In this document: positions 1 through 8,141 of the stretch, piece by piece
Position numbering within the stretch: position 1 is the first letter of the stretch
Layout of the letters: each line of letters begins with the position of its first letter
NCBI RefSeq assembly: GCF_025403485.1
Contig: NZ_CP099966.1
Span: 3,199,001 to 3,263,000 of the forward strand
Direction of reading: 5' to 3'
Source: Chryseobacterium paludis
GTDB taxonomy: Bacteria > Bacteroidota > Bacteroidia > Flavobacteriales > Weeksellaceae
Length of the DNA stretch: 64,000 nucleotides
Made by a program: the position numbers and the translations under genes
The notes under the pieces: model-generated
What the model was told of the DNA's origin: nothing
The model's input: only the letters and a program-made list of their open reading frames with translations
The model's database searches: none

Positions 1-1
1 T

Positions 2-289
2 ACAAATTTAGACAGATCTAAAATGGTTGATAAAATGTTACTGATGAAAAATACTTTCGATGTGCCATATACAAAGCCTCAGATAGACTCTGCAAATAAA
101 TGGGCAGACAACCAGGCTGCGAAAATCGTAAAAGATATCTTCTCTGAAGCGAATGACTTAAAAGTGGCTTATGCTAAGAGACCTAAAGGTGAATTGGAGA
201 AAAAAGAGGTTGTAGCTCTTATCTCTTACTTACAAAGATTAGGTACTGATATCAAAACAACAGAAATAAAAACAGCAAGTAATAACTAA
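2..289 (+). CDS. ccoO: cbb3-type cytochrome c oxidase, CcoO end of CcoN/CcoNO (5' partial)
   Basis: The reading frame is open from the first bases of the window, so this is the C-terminal piece of a longer gene. The visible 95 residues are soluble and end in a helix with EVVALISYLQRLGTDI, which is typical of the end of CcoO, the membrane-anchored monoheme cytochrome c subunit of the high-affinity terminal oxidase. In Bacteroidota CcoN and CcoO are usually fused as one protein; the upstream part is outside the window, so the fusion is inferred and not seen. CcoQ follows after 15 bp and CcoP after that, which confirms the operon. An internal ATG at 23 is not the gene start. Confidence 0.88.
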   Translation, partial: TNLDRSKMVDKMLLMKNTFDVPYTKPQIDSANKWADNQAAKIVKDIFSEANDLKVAYAKRPKGELEKKEVVALISYLQRLGTDIKTTEIKTASNN

Positions 290-304
290 AAACATTAAGG
301 CTCA

Positions 305-502
305 ATGATTCCTCAGAACTTTAAAGATATATTATCCAATACAGAAAACGCTGGTTTTTACCAGACGCTGGCTCTGATTTTCTTTATGCTGTTCTTCGTA
401 GCTTTGGTAATTTATGTTTTTAGCAGGCCTAAAAAATATTACAAAGAAGAAGAAGAGGCTCCTCTGCAGGATGATGAAGACGACTTTAATTTAAAAAATT
501 AA
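305..502 (+). CDS. ccoQ: cbb3-type cytochrome oxidase subunit CcoQ/FixQ
   Basis: This 65-residue protein has one membrane segment (about residues 20-40, LALIFFMLFFVALVIYVFS) followed by an RPKKYYKEEEE stretch and an acidic cytoplasmic tail. Size, topology and position between the ccoO end and ccoP fit CcoQ, the small subunit that stabilises the cbb3 complex. It starts 15 bp after the ccoO stop and ends 9 bp before ccoP, so the three are almost certainly one transcript. Sequence conservation in CcoQ is low, so the call leans on context. Confidence 0.87.
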   Translation: MIPQNFKDILSNTENAGFYQTLALIFFMLFFVALVIYVFSRPKKYYKEEEEAPLQDDEDDFNLKN

Positions 503-511
503 ATATTTATT

Positions 512-1393
512 ATGAAACAAAGAACACCGGTTGTTGTAAACATTTTAATAATAATTGGACTTTTAATAGTTTTTTATTATTTATTTGTACAAAGCTATTC
601 GTTTTTAGCTTCACCATACTTCTGGGGAACTGTTGTGATAAGTGCTATCTTAGCTTATATTCATAGCTCTATTGGAGATTTAATTGAGAACAATAAGTTC
701 AAGAAATTATCTCCAGAAGAAAAAGCTGTGTATTTAAATGAGAAAAAGATTCCTTTCTTAAGAAGAATGTATGACAGCGCATTCAAAAAGCAATCTGTTA
801 CTGAAGAAAAAGATATCCTTATCGACCACGGTTTCGATGGTATTATGGAATTGGATAACCAGTTACCAAAATGGTGGGTAGGTTTGTTTTATTTTGGGAC
901 TGCTTTTTGTATTGTTTATATATGTGCATACTCTTTCACAGATTTCGCTCATCCTTTAAGCGAGTATGAGAAAGAATATAAAGAGCAGATTGCGAGTATT
1001 GCAGAATATGAAAAAAGTCAACCTCCTGTAACTATAGAAACAGCAAAATATTCAGCTGATAATATTGCAGAAGGTAAGGAGCTTTTCAAAACAAACTGTG
1101 CATCTTGCCACGGTGAAGACGGAAGAGGAGGTATTGGTCCGAACTTAACGGATAATTACTGGATCAACCAGCCGGAGAAAACTTTATTTAAGAATGTTTT
1201 CCATATGGACTGGAATGGTTCTCCTACTAACCCTGCAATGAGACCATTTGGTAAGAACGGAGAAGTTTCCGGTGCAGAGATTGAAAAGATTGCAGCTTTT
1301 GTATATCACATCAATCAGGAACAACCTCCAATTACAACTGCTCAAGGTGGAGCTGCTCCTCAAGGGACAGAAGCTCATTGGGAAAAAGAATAA
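512..1393 (+). CDS. ccoP: cbb3-type cytochrome c oxidase subunit CcoP (monoheme form)
   Basis: The 293-residue protein has two N-terminal hydrophobic helices (about 8-50), a third near 120-142 (KWWVGLFYFGTAF), and a C-terminal cytochrome c domain. The heme site is C196-A-S-C199-H200, with a likely Met ligand in NPAMRPFG. Proteobacterial CcoP has two CxxCH sites; here there is only one, as I recall for Bacteroidota. The short N-terminal membrane hairpin followed by a third anchor is also the Bacteroidota arrangement. It passes electrons to CcoO in the membrane complex. A strong hairpin after the stop (1417-1474) probably separates it from ccoG. Confidence 0.93.
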   Translation: MKQRTPVVVNILIIIGLLIVFYYLFVQSYSFLASPYFWGTVVISAILAYIHSSIGDLIENNKFKKLSPEEKAVYLNEKKIPFLRRMYDSAFKKQSVTEEKDILIDHGFDGIMELDNQLPKWWVGLFYFGTAFCIVYICAYSFTDFAHPLSEYEKEYKEQIASIAEYEKSQPPVTIETAKYSADNIAEGKELFKTNCASCHGEDGRGGIGPNLTDNYWINQPEKTLFKNVFHMDWNGSPTNPAMRPFGKNGEVSGAEIEKIAAFVYHINQEQPPITTAQGGAAPQGTEAHWEKE

Positions 1394-1416
1394 TTTCAAA
1401 AAAAATTAAAACATAT

Positions 1417-1474
1417 GAAAAGCATAATTTGTTATTAGAAAAAAAATAGTAACTAATTATGCTTTTCTTTTTTT
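1417..1474 (+). terminator. intrinsic terminator after ccoP
   Basis: A 13-bp perfect stem (1417-1429 with 1455-1467, GAAAAGCATAATT and its complement) is followed by a T run. It sits between ccoP and ccoG, so the oxidase structural genes and the assembly genes may be separately or only partly co-transcribed. Confidence 0.75.
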
Positions 1475-1488
1475 AAATATATTACAAA

Positions 1489-2943
1489 ATGTCAGACATA
1501 GAAGAAATAGAAGTACGCGGCGGACAGGGACAGGTTCTGGACCCTGAGACTTACAGAGATTCTATAGGGACTATGGAGCAATCCGGAAAGAGAAGATGGG
1601 TGTTCCCAAGAAAGCCGAAAGGTAAATACACAAACTATAGAAACATTGTAAGTTATACTTTATTACTGATCTATTTTGCCGTTCCTTTTTTAAAAATCAA
1701 TGGTAATCCTTTCTTTTTATTCAACGTTATTGATAGAGAGTTTTTCATCTTTGGACAACCCTTCTATCCACAAGACTTTTTTATCCTGACTCTGGGTGCT
1801 ATAGCATCTTTGATATTCATTATTATTTTTACGATTGCATTCGGAAGAATTTTCTGCGGGTGGATATGTCCTCAGACAATTTTTATGGAATCGATATTTC
1901 GTAAAATAGAATTTATAATTGAAGGTGACAGAAATAGACAAATGAAGTTGGACAGGCAACCTTGGAATACTGAGAAAATCTGGAAAAGGAGTTTAAAATG
2001 GTCTGTTTATATCGTTATTTCTTTGATCATCACTCATTTTATGTTCATGTATATTGTGGGCTATAAAGAGGTATTTAAAATTGTTTCTGAAGGACCATTT
2101 ACCCATCCAACCAACTTTATAGTAATGATCCTTTTAACAGGCGCATTCTACTTTGTATTTGCATGGTTTAGAGAGCAGGTATGTACGTTGGTATGTCCAT
2201 ATGGAAGACTACAGGGGGTTTTAATCGATAAAGATACAATCAACGTATTCTACGATTTCAATCGTGGTGAAAACCGTTCAAAATGGAGAAAGGGTGAAGA
2301 TAGAAAAGCGGCGGGAAAAGGAGACTGTATCGACTGCCATCAATGCGTTGTTGTTTGTCCTACAGGAATTGATATCAGAGACGGACAGCAATTGGAATGT
2401 ATAAACTGTACTGCATGTATTGATGCCTGCGATGAAGTAATGGAAAAAGTAGGCCTTCCAAAAGGCTTGGTCCGTTATGCTTCAGAAAATGAAATTGAAA
2501 ACCAAACAGAATTCAAGTTTACAGGAAGAATGAAAGGCTTCGCTGTTGTTCTTGCTTTATTGGTTGGTTTCTTAGGATACCTTCTTTATAATCGTGGTGA
2601 AATGGAAGCAAAATTCATTAAACCCGCAGGAAGTACATTCTTTGTAAGAGATGGTAAGATCACCAATACCTATAATTACACCTTCTTAAATAAGACAAAC
2701 GACAAGAAAATCGTAACCATTAAAGTGATTGAACCTGCTAAAGGAGAAATCATCTATAGTGCATCGAGCAAAATTACTGTTGAGAGAGATAAGATCTCAA
2801 AAGGAACAATCAACATCAGTTTTCCTGAAGATGCCATGAAATTATCGAAACAAAATATTACGATAGGAGTCTACGATATGAAAGGAAAGATGGTAGATTC
2901 TTACAAAACTTATTTCGAAGGTCCATTTAAATTACAATTTTAA
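1489..2943 (+). CDS. ccoG: cytochrome c oxidase accessory protein CcoG (FixG/RdxA)
   Basis: This 484-residue membrane iron-sulfur protein is needed for cbb3 oxidase assembly; in other bacteria CcoG is linked to copper handling for the oxidase. It has several membrane helices (about 50-70, 100-125, 165-190, 205-225), the motif CGWICPQ near 125, and a ferredoxin-like segment near 280-330 with two cysteine groups (CIDCHQCVVVCP and CINCTACIDACD). A further helix near 345-365 leads to a periplasmic Ig-like C-terminal domain. All of these are family hallmarks, and the length is normal. It lies between ccoP and ccoH in the usual order. Confidence 0.95.
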   Translation: MSDIEEIEVRGGQGQVLDPETYRDSIGTMEQSGKRRWVFPRKPKGKYTNYRNIVSYTLLLIYFAVPFLKINGNPFFLFNVIDREFFIFGQPFYPQDFFILTLGAIASLIFIIIFTIAFGRIFCGWICPQTIFMESIFRKIEFIIEGDRNRQMKLDRQPWNTEKIWKRSLKWSVYIVISLIITHFMFMYIVGYKEVFKIVSEGPFTHPTNFIVMILLTGAFYFVFAWFREQVCTLVCPYGRLQGVLIDKDTINVFYDFNRGENRSKWRKGEDRKAAGKGDCIDCHQCVVVCPTGIDIRDGQQLECINCTACIDACDEVMEKVGLPKGLVRYASENEIENQTEFKFTGRMKGFAVVLALLVGFLGYLLYNRGEMEAKFIKPAGSTFFVRDGKITNTYNYTFLNKTNDKKIVTIKVIEPAKGEIIYSASSKITVERDKISKGTINISFPEDAMKLSKQNITIGVYDMKGKMVDSYKTYFEGPFKLQF

Positions 2944-3013
2944 ATTTCAGGAACCTGTTCAAAATCCTAAAGGTTCCCGATAACTTATATAAAGACAAAA
3001 AAATCCGGAAAAA

Positions 3014-3465
3014 ATGAAAAACTTTAGTTGGGGACATGGTGTTGTAATTGCATTAGCTGCATTTATCATTTTCATTTTATCAATGTTGTTTCTTTTTCCA
3101 AACGGACAAAAGAACTCAGAAATGGTAACTGATAATTATTACGAAGAAGAACTACAATACCAGGATGTAATAGATGCTAAAAAAGAGCAGATGGACTACA
3201 GGAAAAACCTGTATACAGCCAGGATACAAATGGAATAAAAATAGTATTCCCAAAAGATTATAACAATTCGAATACAACTGTAAAGTTTGTTTTAAATAGA
3301 ACTGACGACCAGAATTTAGATATTAAAAGATCTGAACAGCTGGATGCAAATCAATCATTTTTAGTACCATCAAAGGTATTGAAAACCGGAGGTTACACTT
3401 TACGATTGATGTGGACTAAGGACAAAATCAACTACAGAATGGATTATGATGTGATATGGAAATAG
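3014..3465 (+). pseudogene. ccoH: CcoH/FixH family protein, interrupted by a -1 frameshift
   Basis: The first reading frame (3014-3238) encodes an N-terminal membrane helix followed by NYYEEELQYQDVIDAKK and then runs into a stop after 74 residues. The rest of a FixH protein is in the next frame: it reads AKKRADGLQEKPVYSQD, then NGIKIVFPK, and ends in YDVIWK at 3465. The frames join cleanly if the six-A tract at 3179-3184 is read as seven A's, giving an intact protein of about 150 residues. FixH/CcoH is a small membrane protein needed for cbb3 assembly. Options are a one-base sequencing or assembly error, a real disruption, or recoding at the A tract. A 6-bp hairpin lies just downstream (3197-3213). 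The restored end overlaps the next gene by 10 bp. Confidence 0.85.
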
Positions 3466-4223
3466 CACTTATTTTATCGGCAATTGGTTTAGGCTTTGCT
3501 TCCGGTTTTCACTGTATCGGAATGTGTGGTCCTATTGCATTATCGATGGGATTAACAAAAAAACAAGCTACAAATTTCTACCTTCAAAATCTTACTTATC
3601 AGTTTGGAAGGATTTTTACTTATTCTCTTTTAGGTGGGATTTTAGGTATCATTGGGCAAGGCTTTGAAATGGCAGGCTTTCAACAGTACTTAACGATTGC
3701 AGTGGGAGTTTTGTTAATTATAATGGCAGTGTTTTCTTTTGGAGGAAAAGATTTTGCTTCAAGAATTCCTTTCTTTTCAAAATTTCTGTATTCTGTAAAA
3801 TCAAATTTAGGAAGACTTCTTCAAAAAGCAGATTACCGATCAAGGTTTACAACAGGTATTCTTAATGGTTTTTTACCATGTGGGATGGTCTATATGGCCC
3901 TTACCGCGAGCCTGGCAAGCGGAGGAATATGGCAGGGAGCTTCATATATGGCCTTATTTGGTCTTGGAACACTTCCATTCATGTTTGCTGTGGTTCTTGT
4001 CGGGAATCTAATGAATCAGGCTTTCAGAGTAAAAGTATTGAAAGCTATTCCTGTTATCATGATTATTTTAGGAGGTTTGTTTATTATAAGAGGTTTGGAG
4101 TTAGGGATTCCTTACATTTCTCCAAGATCAGAGGCAATGACTATTTCTAAAGATAATCAAGGCGATTGCCATTTGCCAGGGGATCATAGCACTCATAATC
4201 ACAGTTCAGTCAATTGCCACTAA
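3456..4223 (+). CDS. sulfite exporter TauE/SafE family membrane protein of the cbb3 cluster
   Basis: This is a 255-residue polytopic membrane protein with about six helices. The first contains GFHCIGMCGPIALSMG, a His/Cys motif typical of the TauE/SafE-UreH-like group found beside cbb3 oxidase assembly genes. A second conserved block (LNGFLPCGMVYMAL, about 136-149) again has a membrane cysteine. The C-terminal tail is rich in His and Cys (DCHLPGDHSTHNHSS), which suggests metal binding. Together with its position directly after ccoH (10-bp overlap with the restored frame), this points to metal, probably copper, delivery for the oxidase rather than sulfite export; that is an inference. Confidence 0.8.
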   Translation: MEIALILSAIGLGFASGFHCIGMCGPIALSMGLTKKQATNFYLQNLTYQFGRIFTYSLLGGILGIIGQGFEMAGFQQYLTIAVGVLLIIMAVFSFGGKDFASRIPFFSKFLYSVKSNLGRLLQKADYRSRFTTGILNGFLPCGMVYMALTASLASGGIWQGASYMALFGLGTLPFMFAVVLVGNLMNQAFRVKVLKAIPVIMIILGGLFIIRGLELGIPYISPRSEAMTISKDNQGDCHLPGDHSTHNHSSVNCH

Positions 4224-4234
4224 TAAACTATACC

Positions 4235-4972
4235 ATGAAAAAAATATTCTTCTTATTAATTTTAAGCCTTCTGACGCTACAGTCTTGTACAATCAATTCT
4301 GAAATAATATATCATAAAGATGCTGCTTCGTCAACGATTATGGATATCGATGTAAAAGAATTTATGGCAGAGATGAAAGCAATGACCCCAGATTCATTAA
4401 ATAAAAAGGAATTTGGTGAAATGGATAAAATGCCAACTACCTGGACAAGTATGTATGACCTTGATAAGAAAGAAGGCACATTAAAAACCAAAGATCCTGA
4501 TTCTATAAAAGTTATGAAGAAGATTTTCATGAAATCTAATAAGGAAAATAATGAATATTCCGGGTTTTCTTTAAAATTAGATCACTTCACAAAATCAGAT
4601 CTTAATTCATTAAATGGCTTAACAAAGGGAGAAAAACTTCCCATTGATCAAAATATATACAATAATTGGGATGGTAAAACGCTAACCATAAATACAGACG
4701 ATTTCAATCTTAAAAACATTGAGGATGCGCTTCGCTCTAAAACTTCAAAAGAAGAAGCATTATCTACAGAAGGAATAGTTCCAATGCTTTTTAAACAGAT
4801 TGGAACAACCTTAAAATTTGAAAACAAAATAAAATCAATCACAGGAAAACATGACTGGCTGAAACAGATCGATGATCATTCCGTACGATTGGAATACGAT
4901 ATCAAGGCCTTGTATGATAAGGATTCTAAACTTAAACATTCTGATAAAAAAGTAATTATAACAACAGAATAA
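4235..4972 (+). CDS. hypothetical lipoprotein
   Basis: This is a 245-residue predicted lipoprotein: a basic start (MKKIFF), a hydrophobic stretch and the lipobox LLTLQSC with Cys at about 18. The ATG at 4235 is preferred over the in-frame ATG at 4214, because the upstream one overlaps the preceding gene and adds seven residues before the signal peptide. The mature part is hydrophilic and rich in Lys, Asp and Ser, with no recognised domain. It follows the cbb3 cluster on the same strand by a few bases, but nothing ties it functionally to the oxidase. Confidence 0.75.
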   Translation: MKKIFFLLILSLLTLQSCTINSEIIYHKDAASSTIMDIDVKEFMAEMKAMTPDSLNKKEFGEMDKMPTTWTSMYDLDKKEGTLKTKDPDSIKVMKKIFMKSNKENNEYSGFSLKLDHFTKSDLNSLNGLTKGEKLPIDQNIYNNWDGKTLTINTDDFNLKNIEDALRSKTSKEEALSTEGIVPMLFKQIGTTLKFENKIKSITGKHDWLKQIDDHSVRLEYDIKALYDKDSKLKHSDKKVIITTE

Positions 4973-4979
4973 AAATAAA

Positions 4980-5003
4980 AACCACCGAAATTTCGGTGGT
5001 TTA
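4980..5003. terminator. bidirectional terminator
   Basis: AAACCACCGAAA and TTTCGGTGGTTT form a perfect hairpin between the converging lipoprotein gene and serS, with A/T runs on both sides. Confidence 0.8.
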
Positions 5004-5012
5004 CTTTATCAA

Positions 5013-6281
5013 TTAGCTGATTAACTCAAATTTTGCATATTCAGCAACTTTCTTGGGAAGTTTAATACCCTCTTCTGTCTGATTGTTTTCAAGCAATGCA
5101 GCCATAATTCTTGGTAGAGCCATTGCAGATCCATTTAAGGTATGAACCAACTGGGATTTCCCTTCTGTCTTATAACGACACTTCAAACGGTTTGCCTGAA
5201 ATGTTTCAAAGTTAGAAACTGAACTCACCTCCAACCACTTTTCCTGTGCTGCACTCCATACTTCAAAATCATACGTCATTGCTGCCGCAAATCCTGTATC
5301 TCCACCACAAAGTCTTAATACCCTGTAAGGAAGCTCAAGGTCTGTAAGTATTTCTTTGATATGTTCTACCATTTCTTCCAGAACAGCATAAGAATTTTCA
5401 GGCTTCTCAATTCTTACAATTTCCACTTTTTCAAACTGATGAAGTCGGTTCAATCCTCTTACATGTGCACCATAGCTTCCTGCCTCTCTTCTGTAACATT
5501 GAGAAAAAGCAGTATTTTTAATTGGAAGATCTTTTTCATCCAATAAAACATCACGGTACAAATTCGTTACAGGAACTTCTGCTGTAGGAATTAAATATAG
5601 ATCATCTGCAGCAATGTAGTACATCTGCCCCTCTTTATCAGGTAATTGTCCTGTTCCATATCCTGAAGCTTCATTTACAACGTGAGGTGGATTGACCTCC
5701 ATATATCCAGCATCCACATTCTTATCAAGGAAATACTGAACCAATGCTCTTTGCATTCTTGCTCCTTTACCTAAATACACAGGAAAACCTGCACCGGCGA
5801 TTTTTACACCTAATTCAAAATCAATAAGGTTATATTTTTTAGCCAGTTCCCAATGTGGAATTGCACCTTCTCCAAGACCTTCAACATCATGTGACTGATA
5901 GATGATCTCATTATCTTCTGCAGAAATTCCACTTTTTACAATTTCATTAGGAATATTAGGAAGCTGATATAGAATATCTAATAAAGTTTTTTCCTTCACA
6001 TCCAACTGTGATTGTAATTCTTTACTCGATTCTTTATACTGTGCTGTTTTAGATTTTGCCGATTCTGCTTCATCTTTTTTTCCTTCCTTCATTAAAAGTC
6101 CAATTTCCTTGGATATTTTATTGATTTCCGAAAGTTGAGAATCTAATTCAAACTGGATTTTTTTCCTGTCATCATCGGTAGCAATAGCATCGTCTACCAA
6201 CTCAAGATTTTTGAATTGTCTTTTTTTCAGACCTTCTAAAACGCGTTCTTTGTTTTCGCGTAAAAAATTGACTTGTAACAT
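5013..6281 (-). CDS. serS: seryl-tRNA synthetase
   Basis: This cytoplasmic class II aminoacyl-tRNA synthetase charges tRNA-Ser. At 422 residues it has normal length. The N-terminal about 110 residues form the long coiled-coil arm that contacts the tRNA variable arm (FLRENKERVLEGLKKR onward). The catalytic domain shows the motif 2 region with FSQCYRREAGSYG, the serine-site LIPTAEVPVTN, the EVSSVSNFETFQANRL stretch and motif 3 near LNGSAMALPRIMAALLEN. It stands alone on its strand with a likely promoter box at 6343-6350. Confidence 0.97.
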   Translation of the reverse strand: MLQVNFLRENKERVLEGLKKRQFKNLELVDDAIATDDDRKKIQFELDSQLSEINKISKEIGLLMKEGKKDEAESAKSKTAQYKESSKELQSQLDVKEKTLLDILYQLPNIPNEIVKSGISAEDNEIIYQSHDVEGLGEGAIPHWELAKKYNLIDFELGVKIAGAGFPVYLGKGARMQRALVQYFLDKNVDAGYMEVNPPHVVNEASGYGTGQLPDKEGQMYYIAADDLYLIPTAEVPVTNLYRDVLLDEKDLPIKNTAFSQCYRREAGSYGAHVRGLNRLHQFEKVEIVRIEKPENSYAVLEEMVEHIKEILTDLELPYRVLRLCGGDTGFAAAMTYDFEVWSAAQEKWLEVSSVSNFETFQANRLKCRYKTEGKSQLVHTLNGSAMALPRIMAALLENNQTEEGIKLPKKVAEYAKFELIS

Positions 6282-6342
6282 TTTATTTAGATGTTAGTTT
6301 ATTAGAATGTTAAACACTAGATCATCCAGGTTAACAGTTTTG

Positions 6343-6350
6343 CAAATTTA
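6343..6350 (-). promoter_or_regulatory. promoter -7 box for serS
   Basis: TAAATTTG on the minus strand matches the flavobacterial TAnnTTTG element. It lies about 62 bp upstream of the serS ATG. No clear -33 TTG was found. Confidence 0.5.
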
Positions 6351-6353
6351 AAA

Positions 6354-6857
6354 TTATTTTACGATCGTAACAACATTTGGTAAACCGGGCTTCTTCGTAA
6401 ACTTCAGCTCGTCATTATAAAATACTTTGGAGACTTCAAATACAGAAGGTGTCCAGTGATACTGTATTCTCAATATATCATTAGTTACTTCATTAGTAGT
6501 TTCAGTAAGCTTTTTTGTAAGTGTTAATGTTATTCGGGATTCATAGGTTCTATCTGCCGGACTGATAGAGTCAAATTTCGGCCTTCTTGCTCCATCAATA
6601 TATTCAATATAAAGAGTAGAGTCTGCTGTTGCTTTTAATGCAAAACTTACGGGTGCAATATCTGACACCCCATTTATATCATTCATCGCTATTGATGAAT
6701 AAGAGCCTGCTTTTTTCGCATTAAGCAAATCCTGTCCAGCACTGTTTTTCATATACAGATTAAAAATCTGATCGATTCTTTGCACATCTTCATCATCACT
6801 CTTACAACTTAAAAGCGCAAATAAAACAATTAGAACTCCAAATACTACATTTCTCAT
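6354..6857 (-). CDS. hypothetical surface-type lipoprotein
   Basis: A 167-residue protein begins MRNVVFGVLIVLFALLSC, a clear lipoprotein signal with lipobox Cys at residue 18. Directly after the Cys is KSDDED, an acidic stretch resembling the lipoprotein export signal that sends Bacteroidota lipoproteins to the cell surface. The ATG at 6857 is chosen; the longer frame would use TTG at 6866. The mature part looks beta-rich, with no recognised domain. It lies 20 bp downstream of the flippase gene on the same strand, so it may be co-transcribed with the polysaccharide genes. Confidence 0.7.
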   Translation of the reverse strand: MRNVVFGVLIVLFALLSCKSDDEDVQRIDQIFNLYMKNSAGQDLLNAKKAGSYSSIAMNDINGVSDIAPVSFALKATADSTLYIEYIDGARRPKFDSISPADRTYESRITLTLTKKLTETTNEVTNDILRIQYHWTPSVFEVSKVFYNDELKFTKKPGLPNVVTIVK

Positions 6858-6877
6858 TTCAAACAAAGATAAATATT

Positions 6878-8137
6878 TTAATTATTTTTTCTTAATACTT
6901 TACTCAGCAATACATTAATTTCAGATCGGGATATCATATAGTCCCGGATACGAAATGGTGTTAATTCATAAAATTTCCAAAAAAGTAGTGCTGATGATAT
7001 ACAATATGAAGCCGAAGTAATAATACATGCTCCGATAATTCCCCAACGCGGAATAATAAAAATAGATGATATAATCGTAAAGATAAGTCCTACAACAGAT
7101 TTAATATTTAAAATTCTAAGTTTATTAATACCCGCAAAATAGTATCCAATTATATTGCTCACCGCTATAGCCAAAATTCCCGGCGTCAAAAATATAGTGA
7201 TCTTTTTTGTCTCATGAAAATCTTTACCAAATATCATTACATAAAACTGCGCTGGAAGTAATAAAATCCCAATGATAAATAATAAGGTGATCAAAAAACT
7301 GATTTTTAAAGATATTTTGGTTTTTTCAATAGCATCATTATGATCAGTATTATTAACAACATCTGCATAAAGAATTATTGAAAGGCTTCTACTTACTGTC
7401 CAGATGGCCTCAGAAAAGGCAATCCCAATTGAAAATATACCCACACTCGTAATCCCTTTAAAAAACTCTAAAAAGTAAAATGAAAGTCTGTTGTTCAAAA
7501 ACTGAAGAAATGCACTTAGCTGTGTCTTCCAACCATAGTCAAATAATCTATTTCGAATCTCTTTAGAAAATGAAATATTTGCTATTTTACAATCCTTTAT
7601 GATCTGAAAACTGCTGATAATAAATAAAAATGCAAAGCAGCTTATTTGAGCAATAAAATAGGATACCACAGAAGTTATATTAATAATATATACAATCAGT
7701 ACAATAAACAAAATATGAACTATCTGTTGTAAAATCGTATAGAGATTGAACATCCGAATATTTTGCTGTCCAACGAATAAATTAACGTTGGCCGCAAGAA
7801 GGGAAGATAATACTGATAAGCCCATGAGATAATATGGGTATTCCAAACTATGAGTTAAACTAAAGATCAGTGGAACGGATATTCCAATAAGGATAGACCA
7901 AATATATGCATACAATAATATCTGTTCTGTTTTATACTTCGATGCAAAATAAGTAACACTGCTTCCGACAAAAATATTACAGAAAAAACCTATAATCGTT
8001 AAGTCTGCTATAACTATTGAAACAACTCCTTTTCCCTCGCTACCCCACATGTTTGTAGTGTATACAACAAGTCCGAAATTTAATATCAGTATTAAAAAAC
8101 GAGAAATAAAAGTCTTTACAATAGTATTTTGCTTCAT
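6878..8137 (-). CDS. polysaccharide flippase (Wzx/MATE-like, MVF superfamily)
   Basis: This 419-residue protein is almost entirely hydrophobic helices (about 12), with a short basic C-terminus. Helix spacing and features such as GKGVVSIVIADLTIIGFF near the N-terminus, with paired helices repeated in two halves, fit the oligosaccharide flippase family that moves lipid-linked sugar units across the inner membrane. It follows a glycosyltransferase with only a 4-bp gap, so the pair probably acts in a surface polysaccharide pathway. The rest of such a pathway is not here, apart from the distant sugar transferase at 28194. Confidence 0.85.
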   Translation of the reverse strand: MKQNTIVKTFISRFLILILNFGLVVYTTNMWGSEGKGVVSIVIADLTIIGFFCNIFVGSSVTYFASKYKTEQILLYAYIWSILIGISVPLIFSLTHSLEYPYYLMGLSVLSSLLAANVNLFVGQQNIRMFNLYTILQQIVHILFIVLIVYIINITSVVSYFIAQISCFAFLFIISSFQIIKDCKIANISFSKEIRNRLFDYGWKTQLSAFLQFLNNRLSFYFLEFFKGITSVGIFSIGIAFSEAIWTVSRSLSIILYADVVNNTDHNDAIEKTKISLKISFLITLLFIIGILLLPAQFYVMIFGKDFHETKKITIFLTPGILAIAVSNIIGYYFAGINKLRILNIKSVVGLIFTIISSIFIIPRWGIIGACIITSASYCISSALLFWKFYELTPFRIRDYMISRSEINVLLSKVLRKNN

Positions 8138-8141
8138 CTTT

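Noticed and set aside
2950..2980. GGAACCT and AGGTTCC hairpin between ccoG and ccoH as a terminator
   Set aside because: There is no T run after the stem and the genes belong to one operon; it is at most a weak mRNA structure.
3179..3213. Programmed -1 frameshift as the firm explanation for the ccoH break
   Set aside because: The zero-frame codons are T-AAA-AAA, which fits poorly to a slippery heptamer, and the stem is short; an indel is simpler, so it is kept only as an option.
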